The position numbers and the translations under genes were made by a program. This document shows positions 42,023 through 51,629 of a DNA stretch of 64,000 nucleotides, piece by piece; position 1 is the first letter of the stretch, and each line of letters opens with the position of its first letter. The notes beneath the pieces are model-generated. The model made no database searches and had not been told where the DNA came from. It saw nothing but the letters and a program-made list of their open reading frames with translations. This DNA is from Flavobacteriales bacterium. GTDB lineage: Bacteria; Bacteroidota; Bacteroidia; CAIKAF01. Location: assembly GCA_025451235.1 (NCBI GenBank), contig JANWKT010000028.1, positions 124,001-188,000 of the forward strand. Direction: 5' to 3'.

Positions 42023-42589
42023 TTAATTTTTTTTGAAAACATAGTTTTTTATTTCAAAACAAAACTTTACATGGATCTGGCCGGCTAAAAAGGAATTCAC
42101 CATCGCCCTATCCTGCCCTGTGCCAGTAGGTTCCATTTTTTCAGCATAGTAAAAATCATGGATTTTCTTCATCGGAGAAAAAGAGATCCATCGGGCCAAA
42201 AAGGTAATACCGAAGGTTTTCTTGCCCGTTACATCGTCCTTCTTGTCCTTGTATTCGAGCTTCACCACCAGGATCTGCGATAGATTTTGCAAGGTCCGTT
42301 GGGACGAAATAAAAGTGGAGTCCATGGCAAAGAGAAGGTCGAAATTTTCTTTTTGAAAAACTTCATTTTTAAACAATCCGGTTACAGGTTTCATGTTACA
42401 GTCATTCAAACTTTCCATGATGGTATGAGTCATTTCGGAGGTATCCTCTGCGTTATTCAATTGCACCACCAGGCCGATGGAAGTTGAGTCGATGGACGGG
42501 CTTATCCGGGTTTTCATGAAATTCCTGGTTTTGCAGGAAAACATGAGTAAAATGCCCACTGACCATAAAAAAAACAAACTTCGTCTCAT
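42023..42589 (-). CDS. Uncharacterised lipoprotein
   Basis: The 188-residue protein has a lipoprotein-type signal, with F-L-W-S-V-G-I-L-L-M-F-S-C placing the lipidated Cys at about residue 19. The mature part is a mixed alpha/beta domain with V-V-Q-L-N-N-A-E-D-T and V-V-K-L-E-Y-K-D-K-K-D-D. I do not recognise a named family. It begins 4 bases after dut and is part of the flippase-dut run on the minus strand. Function unknown. Confidence 0.7.
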   Translation of the reverse strand: MRRSLFFLWSVGILLMFSCKTRNFMKTRISPSIDSTSIGLVVQLNNAEDTSEMTHTIMESLNDCNMKPVTGLFKNEVFQKENFDLLFAMDSTFISSQRTLQNLSQILVVKLEYKDKKDDVTGKKTFGITFLARWISFSPMKKIHDFYYAEKMEPTGTGQDRAMVNSFLAGQIHVKFCFEIKNYVFKKN

Positions 42590-42593
42590 GAAA

Positions 42594-43028
42594 TTATTTT
42601 ACACCGGTACTACCAAAGCCCCCGGCACCTCTTACGGTAACAGAGAGTTCCTCCACTTCCTTCCATTTGGCTGTTTCGTGCTTGGCGATGATCAACTGGG
42701 CGATCCGTTCTCCATCTTCGATCAAAAAATCTTCTGATGATAGATTGATCAATATGACCCCAATTTCTCCTCTGTAATCGGCATCAATGGTGCCTGGTGA
42801 ATTCAATACAGTAATCCCTTTTTTAAATGCCAAACCACTCCTGGGTCTCACCTGGGCCTCAAATCCTACTGGCAAAGCAATATAAAGCCCGGTAGACACC
42901 AATTTTCTTTCCAATGGTTTTAACAATACAGGTTCTGATAGATTTGCTTTTAAATCCATACCCGCTGAAAAATCAGTGGCATAGTTAGGAAGTTCATGCT
43001 TGCTTTTGTTGATGATCTCTATTTCCAT
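42594..43028 (-). CDS. dut: dUTP diphosphatase
   Basis: Hydrolyses dUTP to dUMP and pyrophosphate, preventing uracil incorporation in DNA and supplying dUMP for dTMP synthesis. All five motifs of trimeric dUTPase are present in the 144-residue protein: A-G-M-D-L-K-A-N (motif 1), R-S-G-L-A-F-K (motif 2), [12 protein letters not shown] (motif 3 with the catalytic Asp), R-I-A-Q-L-I-I (motif 4) and [10 protein letters not shown] (motif 5). Its ATG overlaps the end of the flippase gene by 10 bases, a head-to-tail arrangement common in Bacteroidota. Confidence 0.97.
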   Translation of the reverse strand: MEIEIINKSKHELPNYATDFSAGMDLKANLSEPVLLKPLERKLVSTGLYIALPVGFEAQVRPRSGLAFKKGITVLNSPGTIDADYRGEIGVILINLSSEDFLIEDGERIAQLIIAKHETAKWKEVEELSVTVRGAGGFGSTGVK

Positions 43029-44524
43029 AATTTCTTCTTATAGATTTGAACAATGTTTCTGAACTGTGCATCGATATTGTACAGTACAAAAATAAAAAAT
43101 ACCAACAGGCCGGTATTGATCAGGAACTTCACGGTAAAATTATCAAACGGGATTCTTGTGCTGATGTAAACCAGACCTGCTGAAACGAAAATAAGACTTA
43201 GTATCTTCCGAAGATTGTAAGGAATGGGATAGTACTTTCTTCCCACTATATAACTGATCACCGACATGGTAAAATACGCCGCTAAAGTGGTCCATGCGGA
43301 GGCCATATAACCATATACAGGAATAAACAGGACGTTGAGCACAATAGTAACCACCGCTCCGGCAATAGAAAACCAAACGCCAAACATCGTTTGACCCGAT
43401 AGTTTATACCACATAGATAAATTTACATATACGCCTAAGAATAAATTAGCCATCATGATGATAGGAACTATTTTTAGTCCAACCCAGAAATCTTCATTCG
43501 CAATAAAATACTTAAATATATCCAGGTATAAATTAACTACCAGGAATAATAAGCAACAGAGAATCACAAAATAGTTCATTACTTTGGAATACATTTTTTT
43601 AGGTTCATTTTCTTTTAATTGCGAAAAGAAAAATGGTTCGGCTGCAAACCTGTATGCCTGAATAAACAAGGTCATTAAAATAGCGAGCTTGTAACAACCT
43701 CCGTACACGCCTATTTCAAAATCTGCCTTCTCACTGGGAAGGGGAAGGAGTCGCTCCAGTAAAAGAATATCCAACCTTTCGTTGATAATGAATCCAAGAC
43801 CAGAAATAACCAGGGGCAAGGCGTATATCATCATCTCTTTCCACAGCGATTTGTTGAATTTGAAAGGTATTTTTACGATGATGGGTATACAGCAAATCAT
43901 TTTGATCAGGCTGGCGATGAGGTTGGATATGAAAATATATCCTACACCGATGTCGTGATTATAGACCTTATCAATAAAACTTCCGGGTTCTATTTCTCCC
44001 TGCATGTGTAAATTCCGGCAATAGACCAACCAAAACAGGTTAAGCCCGATATTTACAAGAATATTTACAATAGTGATCCCGGTAAACATCTTAGGTCGGT
44101 TTTGTTGCCTCAACCAGGCCATAGGGATAGCCGCAACGGCATCCAATCCGATGATCAACCCCAGCCAGATCACATAATCCGCATGACCAGGATACCTCAT
44201 TACATCAGCCAAAGGGTTAGCGAATGAAAAAATCAATATCCAAAAAGCCGCAGTGGTAGCCAGAATCGACCCCAAAGCGGTTGAAAACACCGAAGGTTTA
44301 TCTTCCTTTTTCTGACAAAAATTGAAGATAGCTGTTTCCATTCCATAGGTAAGGATCACCAGCAGGATGGCTATATAAGCATAGGCTTTATTGTATTGAG
44401 CATATACAGCTGGTGCAAAAATGCTGGTATATAGGGGCGTTAAGAAGTAATTGAGCACCCTGGCCAGGATAGTGCCAACACCGTAGATTGCAGTTTGACC
44501 TGCTAATTTCTTAAGCGGATTCAA
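43019..44524 (-). CDS. Oligosaccharide flippase (Wzx-like, MOP superfamily)
   Basis: The 501-residue inner-membrane protein has 12-14 hydrophobic helices and the MOP start pattern [19 protein letters not shown]. It has a mid-protein [11 protein letters not shown] pattern and a second-half [10 protein letters not shown] motif. Such proteins flip undecaprenyl-linked sugars outward. Its partner genes may be the ligase-GT operon at 46362-51507 beyond the S8 peptidase. It is co-transcribed with dut downstream. A TACATTTG -7 box on its strand at 44547-44540 fits its start. Peptidoglycan flippase activity is less likely, given the oligosaccharide-type motifs. Confidence 0.88.
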   Translation of the reverse strand: MNPLKKLAGQTAIYGVGTILARVLNYFLTPLYTSIFAPAVYAQYNKAYAYIAILLVILTYGMETAIFNFCQKKEDKPSVFSTALGSILATTAAFWILIFSFANPLADVMRYPGHADYVIWLGLIIGLDAVAAIPMAWLRQQNRPKMFTGITIVNILVNIGLNLFWLVYCRNLHMQGEIEPGSFIDKVYNHDIGVGYIFISNLIASLIKMICCIPIIVKIPFKFNKSLWKEMMIYALPLVISGLGFIINERLDILLLERLLPLPSEKADFEIGVYGGCYKLAILMTLFIQAYRFAAEPFFFSQLKENEPKKMYSKVMNYFVILCCLLFLVVNLYLDIFKYFIANEDFWVGLKIVPIIMMANLFLGVYVNLSMWYKLSGQTMFGVWFSIAGAVVTIVLNVLFIPVYGYMASAWTTLAAYFTMSVISYIVGRKYYPIPYNLRKILSLIFVSAGLVYISTRIPFDNFTVKFLINTGLLVFFIFVLYNIDAQFRNIVQIYKKKLWK

Positions 44525-44539
44525 TTATTTAAAATTACT

Positions 44540-44547
44540 CAAATGTA
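44540..44547 (-). promoter_or_regulatory. -7 box candidate of the flippase gene
   Basis: Minus-strand TACATTTG matches TAnnTTTG exactly and ends 15 nt before the flippase ATG in the 127-bp region divergent from the S8 peptidase gene. No -33 TTTG was found at the usual spacing. Confidence 0.4.
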
Positions 44548-44651
44548 CAAAACACAGGCATATTAAGAATTTTTATAAGATTCCAAAAACGATTAGGAGT
44601 GGTTCTTGGTTATATTTTTTAATATTGTAACACTAAACAACGTAATACCAT

Positions 44652-46313
44652 ATGAGATATTTGAAATTAAAGGGCCTCATCGTAGCCCTGCTGCTTAGTT
44701 CTGCCTTGCTAAGTGCACAATCAGCGCAATCAGAATTCCCTAGAAAGGATTGGATGCTCTTAGACTCAAAAACAGACAAGATAGCTGGAATGAGTGTCGT
44801 AAAAGGTTATGCTCTCTTGAAAAAAAGGAAACCCGTAAAAGTGATCGTAGCCGTTATCGATAGCGGAGTGGATTATTTACATGAAGACTTAAAAGATGTG
44901 ATGTGGGTTAATCCGGGTGAAGTGGCCAATAATGGGAAAGATGATGATGGAAATGGATATGTGGATGATATCAATGGTTGGAATTTTATTGGAGGAGCAG
45001 ACGGTAGAAATGTTGAACATGATAATCTTGAGCTCACCCGTTTGTATCGTGAACTCGGTAAAAAGTTTGAGGGGAAGAATGGTCCGTTCAGCGATCCTGA
45101 AGAAAACAAGCAGTTTAATTTATACAAAAATGTAAAACTGGCGTTCGAAGAAAAGGTGAATGAAGTAAAAAGCACCATGAAAATTTACGAACCCATTTAT
45201 AACGACGTAAAAGCGGTAAAGGAAGCCATCAAATCTCGTTTTGGAATGGATAACGCAACCTCTGCTGAATTAGGTAACCTGAAAGTGGATTCTAAAGACA
45301 GCCTTTCATCACAAATCGCTACTGCCCAGTTGTACCTTGGTTTAGGTTTCGCCAACGATCTGAATGAACTATATACCGCCATTCAGGGAGCTTATGATTA
45401 TTTCAATGGCCAGTTAGAATATAATTATAATACCAAATATGACCCTAGAGATATTGTTGGAGACAACTATTTCAATTCGAATGAAAAAAATTATGGGAAC
45501 AACGATGTAAAAGGACCAGACGCATCGCATGGAACCCATGTTGCCGGTATTATTGCAGCAAAAAGAGGCAATAGTATTGGGATCGATGGAATTGCCGACA
45601 ATGTTCAGATCATGTCGATCAGGGTGGTTCCTGACGGAGATGAAAGAGATAAAGATGTGGCCAATGGAATTCGCTATGCAGTTGATAACGGAGCAAAAAT
45701 TATCAATATGAGTTTTGGCAAAGCCTGGGTAAAAGATAAAAAAGTAGTGGATGAGGCCGTTAAGTATGCTGAGTCAAAAGGGGTATTATTGATCCATGCC
45801 GCAGGTAATGAAAATACAAATATTGATCAGGTTACCCATTATCCTTGTAAGGCCATGGAAGACGGAAGTATGGCGTCGAACTGGTTAGAGATCGGTGCTA
45901 TGGGATATGATTTAGATATTAAAGAAGGTGAAGAAGAAAAAGCTCCGGCTAAACCTAAATATAAAATGATCGTGGGTGATTTTAGCAATTATGGAATTAA
46001 ATATGTAGATGTATTTGCTCCTGGTGTTGAGATCTATTCCAGCACCCCTGAAAATCATTATGACTTTTTTGATGGAACGAGCATGGCAGCTCCTGCTACC
46101 AGTGGAGTTGCAGCAGTTATTATGAGCTATTTCCCTAACCTAACCGTTCAACAAGTAAGAGAAATACTGATCAAAAGCTCCATGAAATATCCAAAATATA
46201 AAATCAAAAAACCAGGGTCGAAAGATGAGATGGTATTGTTAACCGATCTAAGCGCCTCTGGTGGGGTAGTGAATATGTACAATGCTATAAAACTGGCATC
46301 GAAATATAAATAA
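44652..46313 (+). CDS. S8-family subtilisin-like peptidase with long D-H insert
   Basis: The 553-residue protein has a signal peptide (to about 23) and the subtilase triad Asp70 (V-I-D-S-G-V-D), His293 (S-H-G-T-H-V-A-G) and Ser477 (G-T-S-M-A-A-P). About 220 residues separate the Asp and His, against roughly 30 in subtilisin, and this mostly helical insert has charged segments near 115-240. A second Lys- and Glu-rich insert lies around residues 418-440. It lacks a C-terminal sorting domain, so periplasmic location is likely. Similar proteins exist across Bacteroidota, but their substrate is unknown. A terminator follows. Confidence 0.9.
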   Translation: MRYLKLKGLIVALLLSSALLSAQSAQSEFPRKDWMLLDSKTDKIAGMSVVKGYALLKKRKPVKVIVAVIDSGVDYLHEDLKDVMWVNPGEVANNGKDDDGNGYVDDINGWNFIGGADGRNVEHDNLELTRLYRELGKKFEGKNGPFSDPEENKQFNLYKNVKLAFEEKVNEVKSTMKIYEPIYNDVKAVKEAIKSRFGMDNATSAELGNLKVDSKDSLSSQIATAQLYLGLGFANDLNELYTAIQGAYDYFNGQLEYNYNTKYDPRDIVGDNYFNSNEKNYGNNDVKGPDASHGTHVAGIIAAKRGNSIGIDGIADNVQIMSIRVVPDGDERDKDVANGIRYAVDNGAKIINMSFGKAWVKDKKVVDEAVKYAESKGVLLIHAAGNENTNIDQVTHYPCKAMEDGSMASNWLEIGAMGYDLDIKEGEEEKAPAKPKYKMIVGDFSNYGIKYVDVFAPGVEIYSSTPENHYDFFDGTSMAAPATSGVAAVIMSYFPNLTVQQVREILIKSSMKYPKYKIKKPGSKDEMVLLTDLSASGGVVNMYNAIKLASKYK

Positions 46314-46329
46314 AAAAAATATTATTTGG

Positions 46330-46357
46330 AAAAGGCCTTTCGTATGAAGGGCCTTTT
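46330..46357. terminator. Bidirectional intrinsic terminator
   Basis: AAAAGGCC (46330-46337) and GGCCTTTT (46350-46357) form an 8-bp stem closed by a 12-nt loop, with T-runs on both strands. It sits between the converging S8 peptidase and ligase genes. Confidence 0.8.
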
Positions 46358-46361
46358 TATT

Positions 46362-47573
46362 TTATAATGGGTCGGTCCTTTTTCGGTTCAACAGGATCGC
46401 ATTGAAAAAACAATAGAATATTATTCCCGCCTGCCTGCTTAATAGGTTTTCTGTAAGCATACACAAGATCATGAGCAAGGCAAAAGATATCAGAAGCGGA
46501 TCTCGATGCCGGAATCCCCAGATCAATGGACCTGCCATCACCAATACCAATACAGCAAGCCCAAGTAGTCCTGAGGATAACAAATAATCGAAGTATTGAT
46601 TATGCGTATTGAACTCATGGCGATCGAAATCATTTCCTTCGAATTGATAATAGCACCAGTTCAATTCCTTCTGAAGGTTTTGTGGACCAGTACCCCATAA
46701 GTAATATTTTTCAGCGAGCTCAAAGCTACAATGATTGATACCACCACGTATACCCACCGAATTTTCAGTTGGATCAGCCGATTGATAGTTAAAGGCAGTG
46801 ATCAGTTCATTCCACCTGGTAAAACCTAAGAGTGAGATCATACCCACCAATCCAATTCCAAACAATATCAAGGTCCATCTTTTATTGAGCCCAGGTATGG
46901 TGAGCTCTTTTCTAACAAACAAAAATACCAGGATAAAGATGAAAGCCAGTATAGGCATTTTAGCGGATAGCAACATCAAATTCCCTCCAAGGAAAATCAA
47001 TGTCATCCATAATATACTCCGGGCTCTTTTATTTTTCCAGGGAAAAAGCAAAATGGAGAAAATGGAGAATATCAGATAAATACTTGCATATGTTGGGGGG
47101 ATCCATGTATTGGTATTAAATTCATGGCGGTATCTGAAAATAAAATCGTGTTGGGGTTCATACTGATATTCCGAAGTAACTATTACAAAAAACAGGATCC
47201 CTTTTATGCATAGAACGATGGTTCCGATGATAAAAACGATGAGCAGTTTCTCTGTTTCTTTTTTATCCGGTTTATATTGCGACATAAAAATACAAACCGG
47301 GAATACAATAAAGCTGAGTGATTTTTCGATGATAGAACTGCCGTCACCTGGATGGGTAAAAATGGATAAAACAAGTAGCAAAAAAGGCAAAGCGTAAAAT
47401 CCGGTCATGAATACATCCCGTTTTTTCAAACCTTTATAAGAAATAACAGCAATGATAAGACTGCACAATCCCCAGGCTGCAATGATATAAGATGCCCAAA
47501 GGAGTGGGAAAACAAAGTACACGGCCACCAGCCATGACAAATAGGTTCTTATTTTATGGATGGTAGCAGTCAA
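46362..47573 (-). CDS. O-antigen ligase / Wzy-type membrane protein
   Basis: The 403-residue protein has about 11 transmembrane helices and a large periplasmic loop holding W-G-T-G-P-Q-N-L-Q and H-N-Q-Y-F-D-Y-L-L-S-S-G-L-L-G, the WaaL/Wzy_C signature H-N-x-x-L-x-x-L-x-E/S-x-G-x-x-G. The family either ligates O-antigen to lipid A-core or polymerises repeat units; which of the two cannot be read here. The start overlaps the preceding GT4 gene by 20 bases, so the gene is the last of a five-gene operon (51507 to 46362). Confidence 0.85.
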   Translation of the reverse strand: MTATIHKIRTYLSWLVAVYFVFPLLWASYIIAAWGLCSLIIAVISYKGLKKRDVFMTGFYALPFLLLVLSIFTHPGDGSSIIEKSLSFIVFPVCIFMSQYKPDKKETEKLLIVFIIGTIVLCIKGILFFVIVTSEYQYEPQHDFIFRYRHEFNTNTWIPPTYASIYLIFSIFSILLFPWKNKRARSILWMTLIFLGGNLMLLSAKMPILAFIFILVFLFVRKELTIPGLNKRWTLILFGIGLVGMISLLGFTRWNELITAFNYQSADPTENSVGIRGGINHCSFELAEKYYLWGTGPQNLQKELNWCYYQFEGNDFDRHEFNTHNQYFDYLLSSGLLGLAVLVLVMAGPLIWGFRHRDPLLISFALLMILCMLTENLLSRQAGIIFYCFFNAILLNRKRTDPL

Positions 47574-48681
47574 TGCCGGCTTTTTCTTTTAAATATTGGG
47601 AGATCCTGGATCTGAACACAGGAACGGAAAACTTCTTGGCCTGCTCCACACAATCCTCAGCTTTTATCTGGTCGATCATTGATTCAAATTTATAGATAGC
47701 ATCAATGATTGATTTTACTCCCTGGTGTTGGTAGAACATTCCGGTCTTATTCTCAATCACCGTTTCCAAAATTCCCCCTTTGCCATATGCAATAACCGGG
47801 GTTCCACAAGCCATCGCCTCTACGGGAGTTATTCCAAAATCCTCATTACTTGCAAAAACAAAACCCTTTGCTCTTTTTAAATAATGCCTTAAAAGTTGGT
47901 TAGAGTCATACCGGATAATTTCGATGTTGGATGCTGCCTGTGTGGATATTTTATTATAGTCCGGGCCGTCGCCTATCACCACCAGTTTATGGTCTGGTAA
48001 GTTCGAAAAAGCCTCAACGATCAAACACATCTTCTTATAGGGAACCATTCTGGAAGCCGTTACATAATGAGTTCTTACGGCATTGATATTATTATAAAAT
48101 ACATTATCTACAGGAGGATATATCACTTCAGAATCCCTATTGTAACAATTCTTGATCCGATTTTGAATATTCTTCGAATTGGATATAAAATGATCCACTT
48201 TTTCAGATGTTTTTAAATCCCATCTTTTGATCCTGTTCAGAATTTTATCGATCACCACCTTTCTTAAGCCAAAGTTTAATCTATAATCGTCCATATATTC
48301 CTTTCTTTGATCCCAAAGATATCTCATAGGGGTATGGCAATAACAAATATGGATCTGGCCTTCTCTTTTCTTTACTCCTTTTGCCACCGAATGTGAAGAC
48401 GAAATGATAACGTCATAATCCTTCAGATCAAATCTCTGGATAGCCCTTGGAAAAAAAGGGAGATAGTACCTGTAATTCTTTTTTATCCTTGGATAATTTT
48501 GTAAAAAGCTGGTATTGGTTTGCTTCCCATTTAAATAATAGGATCGGTCGTCCTCATTTAAAAAGTCCAGAACCGTAAATATCTCGACTTCATGTTTCTG
48601 TAAAAGGAATAACAATTCCTTTAAGACCTTTTCGGCCCCCCCGGGATGGATCACCCAATCATGTATCAGCGCAATTTTCAT
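47554..48681 (-). CDS. GT4-family glycosyltransferase
   Basis: The 375-residue enzyme has the GT-B fold. The N-terminal domain starts I-A-L-I-H-D-W-V-I-H-P-G-G-A-E-K-V, has C-Y-C-H-T-P-M-R-Y-L-W and V-D-H-F-I-S-N-S-K. The C-terminal donor site has E-D-F-G-I-T-P-V-E-A-M-A-C-G-T-P-V-I-A, the E-x7-E motif of retaining GT4 transferases. The H-T-P-M-R-Y-L-W motif is common in mannosyl- and rhamnosyl-transferases of polysaccharide clusters. It lies 9 bases after a second GT4 gene in the same operon. Donor and acceptor unknown. Confidence 0.92.
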   Translation of the reverse strand: MKIALIHDWVIHPGGAEKVLKELLFLLQKHEVEIFTVLDFLNEDDRSYYLNGKQTNTSFLQNYPRIKKNYRYYLPFFPRAIQRFDLKDYDVIISSSHSVAKGVKKREGQIHICYCHTPMRYLWDQRKEYMDDYRLNFGLRKVVIDKILNRIKRWDLKTSEKVDHFISNSKNIQNRIKNCYNRDSEVIYPPVDNVFYNNINAVRTHYVTASRMVPYKKMCLIVEAFSNLPDHKLVVIGDGPDYNKISTQAASNIEIIRYDSNQLLRHYLKRAKGFVFASNEDFGITPVEAMACGTPVIAYGKGGILETVIENKTGMFYQHQGVKSIIDAIYKFESMIDQIKAEDCVEQAKKFSVPVFRSRISQYLKEKAGIDCYHP

Positions 48682-48690
48682 CTCAGAAGG

Positions 48691-49749
48691 TTAGGTGATG
48701 TTGCATATAGAAATTAAATCTACTAATTTTTTTCCTTCTACTTCTGTTTTGAACACCTTCGATCTCTCCTTTAATTTTTTTCTTTCTGTTTCAGTATGAT
48801 TTTTGGAAGTAACTTCTCTTAATAGCTGAGTGATCCCTTCTTTGTCGAGCGGATGGACATAGGTAGCATAAGGGCCACAAATTTCATTGAACACTTCTAT
48901 GTTCGAACAGATTACCGGTGTTCCTAACGAAAGAGCTTCCAGGTTCGGCATTCCAAACCCTTCGTATATAGAGGTGTTGATGAGGGCAATGGCGTTTTTA
49001 ACCAATTCCATATAAGCTGAATAATCCAATGGTTCAATAAAACAGATCCGGGCATCCGCCTTTACCATTGCATACAATTCATCATCTCCCCTAAAAATAT
49101 CCTCCGTATCCCCCCTGATCTTTAGTTGAACTCCTAGTAAATCGGCCTCCTGAAAGGCTTTGATCAATGTGCTGAAATTTTTTCTTCCGCTAAAACTGCC
49201 TACGGATAATAGATAAGGTTCCGCCTCATTTTTAACCGGGTCAACCTGATTAAATTCCAACGAATTATAGATGACCTCCACTTTAGTCTCGTCAACTTTC
49301 AGCAGCTCTACCATTCTTTGCTTGGTAAATTCACTCACCGTAATGAGTTTTTTTGCACTTTGAACCACCTGGGGGATCATGAACTTATAAGCTCTGGCAA
49401 ACTTACTGCTGAACCATTCCGGATGCTCTAAAGTAGAAAGATCGTGAATGGTAACAATTTGGTTCGTATAGTATTGGGGTGCAACATTCCCAAAATTCAG
49501 CAATAACGGTGATCCTTCTTTTTTTAGCCAAAAAGGCAGTTCAACTTGTTCCCAAAAAAAACCTCTGGTATTTCCAATTGTTTTTACCCCCAATCTTTCT
49601 GAGGCTTTATGGTGAATAATGCCTTTGGGTGCTACAAACTCAATTTCGCCAGTAAAATTTTCCTTCAGATAATTGGATAGCTTTAAACCATATTGTTGTA
49701 CGCCAGTCATTGGCTGGGTTAAAAACCTGCTGTTTACAACTACTCTCAA
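48691..49749 (-). CDS. GT4-family glycosyltransferase
   Basis: The 352-residue enzyme shows N-terminal V-V-V-N-S-R-F-L-T-Q-P-M-T-G-V-Q-Q-Y and the donor-site signature S-I-Y-E-G-F-G-M-P-N-L-E-A-L-S-L-G-T-P-V. The opening G-V-Q-R/Q-Y-type sequence is frequent in mannosyl- and fucosyl-transferases of capsule clusters. It follows the reductase-like gene by 13 bases and precedes the next GT4 gene by 9 bases. Specificity unknown. Confidence 0.92.
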   Translation of the reverse strand: MRVVVNSRFLTQPMTGVQQYGLKLSNYLKENFTGEIEFVAPKGIIHHKASERLGVKTIGNTRGFFWEQVELPFWLKKEGSPLLLNFGNVAPQYYTNQIVTIHDLSTLEHPEWFSSKFARAYKFMIPQVVQSAKKLITVSEFTKQRMVELLKVDETKVEVIYNSLEFNQVDPVKNEAEPYLLSVGSFSGRKNFSTLIKAFQEADLLGVQLKIRGDTEDIFRGDDELYAMVKADARICFIEPLDYSAYMELVKNAIALINTSIYEGFGMPNLEALSLGTPVICSNIEVFNEICGPYATYVHPLDKEGITQLLREVTSKNHTETERKKLKERSKVFKTEVEGKKLVDLISICNIT

Positions 49750-49762
49750 CCTAGTGATTTAT

Positions 49763-50521
49763 TTACCAAACATAAGGAAAAATGGCCTTCCTTTTGGCAG
49801 GATAATCCTCAAATTTCCCCAGGTACCATTTATGGTGTGACAATGCTCTGGGAACCAGGTTAGCAAAAGTCCATACAAAAAATGCCAATCCGGGCAAACT
49901 CCAGCTCAAAATGGCAAATCCGGTCCATTCGATTAATTCGCCCAACAAGTTAGGGCAGGAGATCAGATGAAACATCCCTCCTTTGGGAATTTTATATCCG
50001 GTTTCACCGGGTTTTCTTAAATGGATAAGGATCGCATCCGAATACCAATTGAGAATTAAACCGGAAATAAAGATTAAACAACCTATGATAAAGCGAGGGT
50101 CTGTTAACCATGAAATATCATAATGGGCAAAATTCGAAAAATAATATCCCAGTAAAAACCCATTCATCATATTGAATCCCATGGCTGAGATCATGATCAG
50201 TAAAGGCATTTTTTTTCCTTTGGTTTTTATTCTTAGCGGGAAAATGATACTTCTGTTCAAATAGTGAAATGAAAAAAGGCCGATGATAATTCCAGATACC
50301 AGGTTGAACTGAAAGCCTCCTTTCAGGAGGAAAAAATACAATACTACCAAAACAAAAAACTCCATCAGGAACCAGCCCAGCTTATTGTCGATCATGGGCC
50401 CCCATTTCTCGGTAGTATGCCTTCCATACGGAGCTGTTTGCTTAAGCAGATAGAAAAAGGTGATGACCCCAATACCTATCCAACTTAATGCAAAATAATA
50501 ATAGAACTGCCAAGTCATCAT
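49763..50521 (-). CDS. Steroid 5-alpha-reductase-like membrane protein
   Basis: The 252-residue protein has six hydrophobic helices and the C-terminal domain of 3-oxo-5-alpha-steroid 4-dehydrogenases (PF02544): K-I-P-K-G-G-M-F-H-L-I-S-C-P-N-L-L-G-E (NADPH-binding loop), E-W-x-G-F-A-I-L-S-W, N-L-x-P-R-A-x-x-H-H-K-W-Y, and the end Y-P-x-x-R-K-A-I-x-P. These marks are unusually complete for a bacterial protein. Its start overlaps the stop of the SDR gene (ATGA), so the two likely act in sequence on an alpha,beta-unsaturated lipid or isoprenoid. Why this pair sits in a glycosyltransferase operon is not clear; a hopanoid- or polyprenol-like substrate is one possibility. Confidence 0.85.
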   Translation of the reverse strand: MMTWQFYYYFALSWIGIGVITFFYLLKQTAPYGRHTTEKWGPMIDNKLGWFLMEFFVLVVLYFFLLKGGFQFNLVSGIIIGLFSFHYLNRSIIFPLRIKTKGKKMPLLIMISAMGFNMMNGFLLGYYFSNFAHYDISWLTDPRFIIGCLIFISGLILNWYSDAILIHLRKPGETGYKIPKGGMFHLISCPNLLGELIEWTGFAILSWSLPGLAFFVWTFANLVPRALSHHKWYLGKFEDYPAKRKAIFPYVW

Positions 50522-51507
50522 GCTTTTTCATGTATATATCCGTTTTCCTTGAACCAACTAATTAAATCCCTGATGGTTTCTTTAAACTCCCTGGGGTTAA
50601 ATCCAAGTTCCGTTTTTGCTTTTTCATTACTGATCTTTGTATTCCCGTTCACCAAAACATCAATTGATTCTACCGTATATAAAGGTTCTTTCCCTGTAAT
50701 TTTCGATTGCAGCTTTACAAACGGGAGGCCAGCTCTTGCAGCCCAAACCGGAATCGTTGGGATCTTTATTTTTTCACCTTTCACATCACTTACCAAGTTA
50801 ATGATCTCCCTCATGGTATAATACTTACCCGATAAAAGATAATTTTCACCCACCTGGCCCATGGTAAGTGCATTGCAAATAGCAGAAGAAACATCTCTTA
50901 CATCCACCCAATCAAATCCTCCATTAAAAATGGCCGGTATTTTATCCTGGTAAATATCTAAAATGGCTTTCCCCTGATACGACATCCTGTTTTCCGGTGC
51001 ACCAGTTACCGAAGTAGGATTTAAAATAACAGCCTTCAATCCTTTTGCTACCATTTCTTTTACGATCAATTGTCCATCACGCTTGCTTTGGTCGTACGCA
51101 AATGCACCCTTATCCACAAACGTCCTGCTTTCATTGAGCTCCTCATCCTTTGGCAAGGCATTATATGCATGAATAGAAGAAATATGGACCACTCTTTTGA
51201 TCTGCATATCAAGGGCAGTTTGCATAACGTTCCTCACCCCTTCTACATTTACTTTTCTAACAGCTCCACCTTTATCTCCGTTAATGGATATGATAGCTGC
51301 TGAATGGATCAACGCATCACAACCTTCTAATAGTTTTTCGATGTCCTGTCGATTGTTCACCTCTCCTTTTATAAATTCGACCTGCGCATTTTCCAGATAA
51401 GTGGTATCATGATGAGCCAAGGCTTTATAAGAAAAACCTCTATTGCTCAGTTCCTTCATTACTGATATCCCGATATGTCCACAAGCCCCTGTTATAGCAA
51501 CTTTCAT
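50518..51507 (-). CDS. Extended SDR-family NAD(P)-dependent epimerase/dehydrogenase
   Basis: The 329-residue protein begins M-K-V-A-I-T-G-A-C-G-H-I-G, an extended-SDR Rossmann motif (G-x2-G-x2-G), with active-site Y-x3-K as Y-D-Q-S-K and the upstream Ser/Thr in V-V-H-I-S-S-I-H-A. The lack of a strong sugar-epimerase C-terminal signature and its translational coupling to a steroid-reductase-like protein suggest a 3-beta-hydroxysteroid-dehydrogenase- or dihydroflavonol-reductase-like enzyme rather than a nucleotide-sugar epimerase. I choose the ATG at 51507; the open frame begins 8 codons earlier at 51531. Confidence 0.88.
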   Translation of the reverse strand: MKVAITGACGHIGISVMKELSNRGFSYKALAHHDTTYLENAQVEFIKGEVNNRQDIEKLLEGCDALIHSAAIISINGDKGGAVRKVNVEGVRNVMQTALDMQIKRVVHISSIHAYNALPKDEELNESRTFVDKGAFAYDQSKRDGQLIVKEMVAKGLKAVILNPTSVTGAPENRMSYQGKAILDIYQDKIPAIFNGGFDWVDVRDVSSAICNALTMGQVGENYLLSGKYYTMREIINLVSDVKGEKIKIPTIPVWAARAGLPFVKLQSKITGKEPLYTVESIDVLVNGNTKISNEKAKTELGFNPREFKETIRDLISWFKENGYIHEKA

Positions 51508-51528
51508 ATTTTGAAGATGTTGAACGGG

Positions 51529-51536
51529 CAAACTTA
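51529..51536 (-). promoter_or_regulatory. -7 box candidate of the five-gene glycan operon
   Basis: Minus-strand TAAGTTTG fits TAnnTTTG and ends 21 nt before the SDR start codon at 51507. The upstream TTTCG at 51560-51556 is a weak -33 match. Confidence 0.4.
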
Positions 51537-51609
51537 ATGTTTTTAGGGGGGTTATCGAAATAATTGACCCTTGTTCCGGTTTTTACATCCTGCCATCAAT
51601 AAAATCGTG

Positions 51610-51617
51610 TACCTTTG
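51610..51617 (+). promoter_or_regulatory. -7 box candidate of the ferredoxin reductase gene
   Basis: TACCTTTG matches TAnnTTTG exactly. A transcript starting just after it would carry a leader of about 95 nt, almost entirely made of the heptad hairpin at 51630-51711. Confidence 0.45.
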
Positions 51618-51629
51618 CAGACTTGAAAA

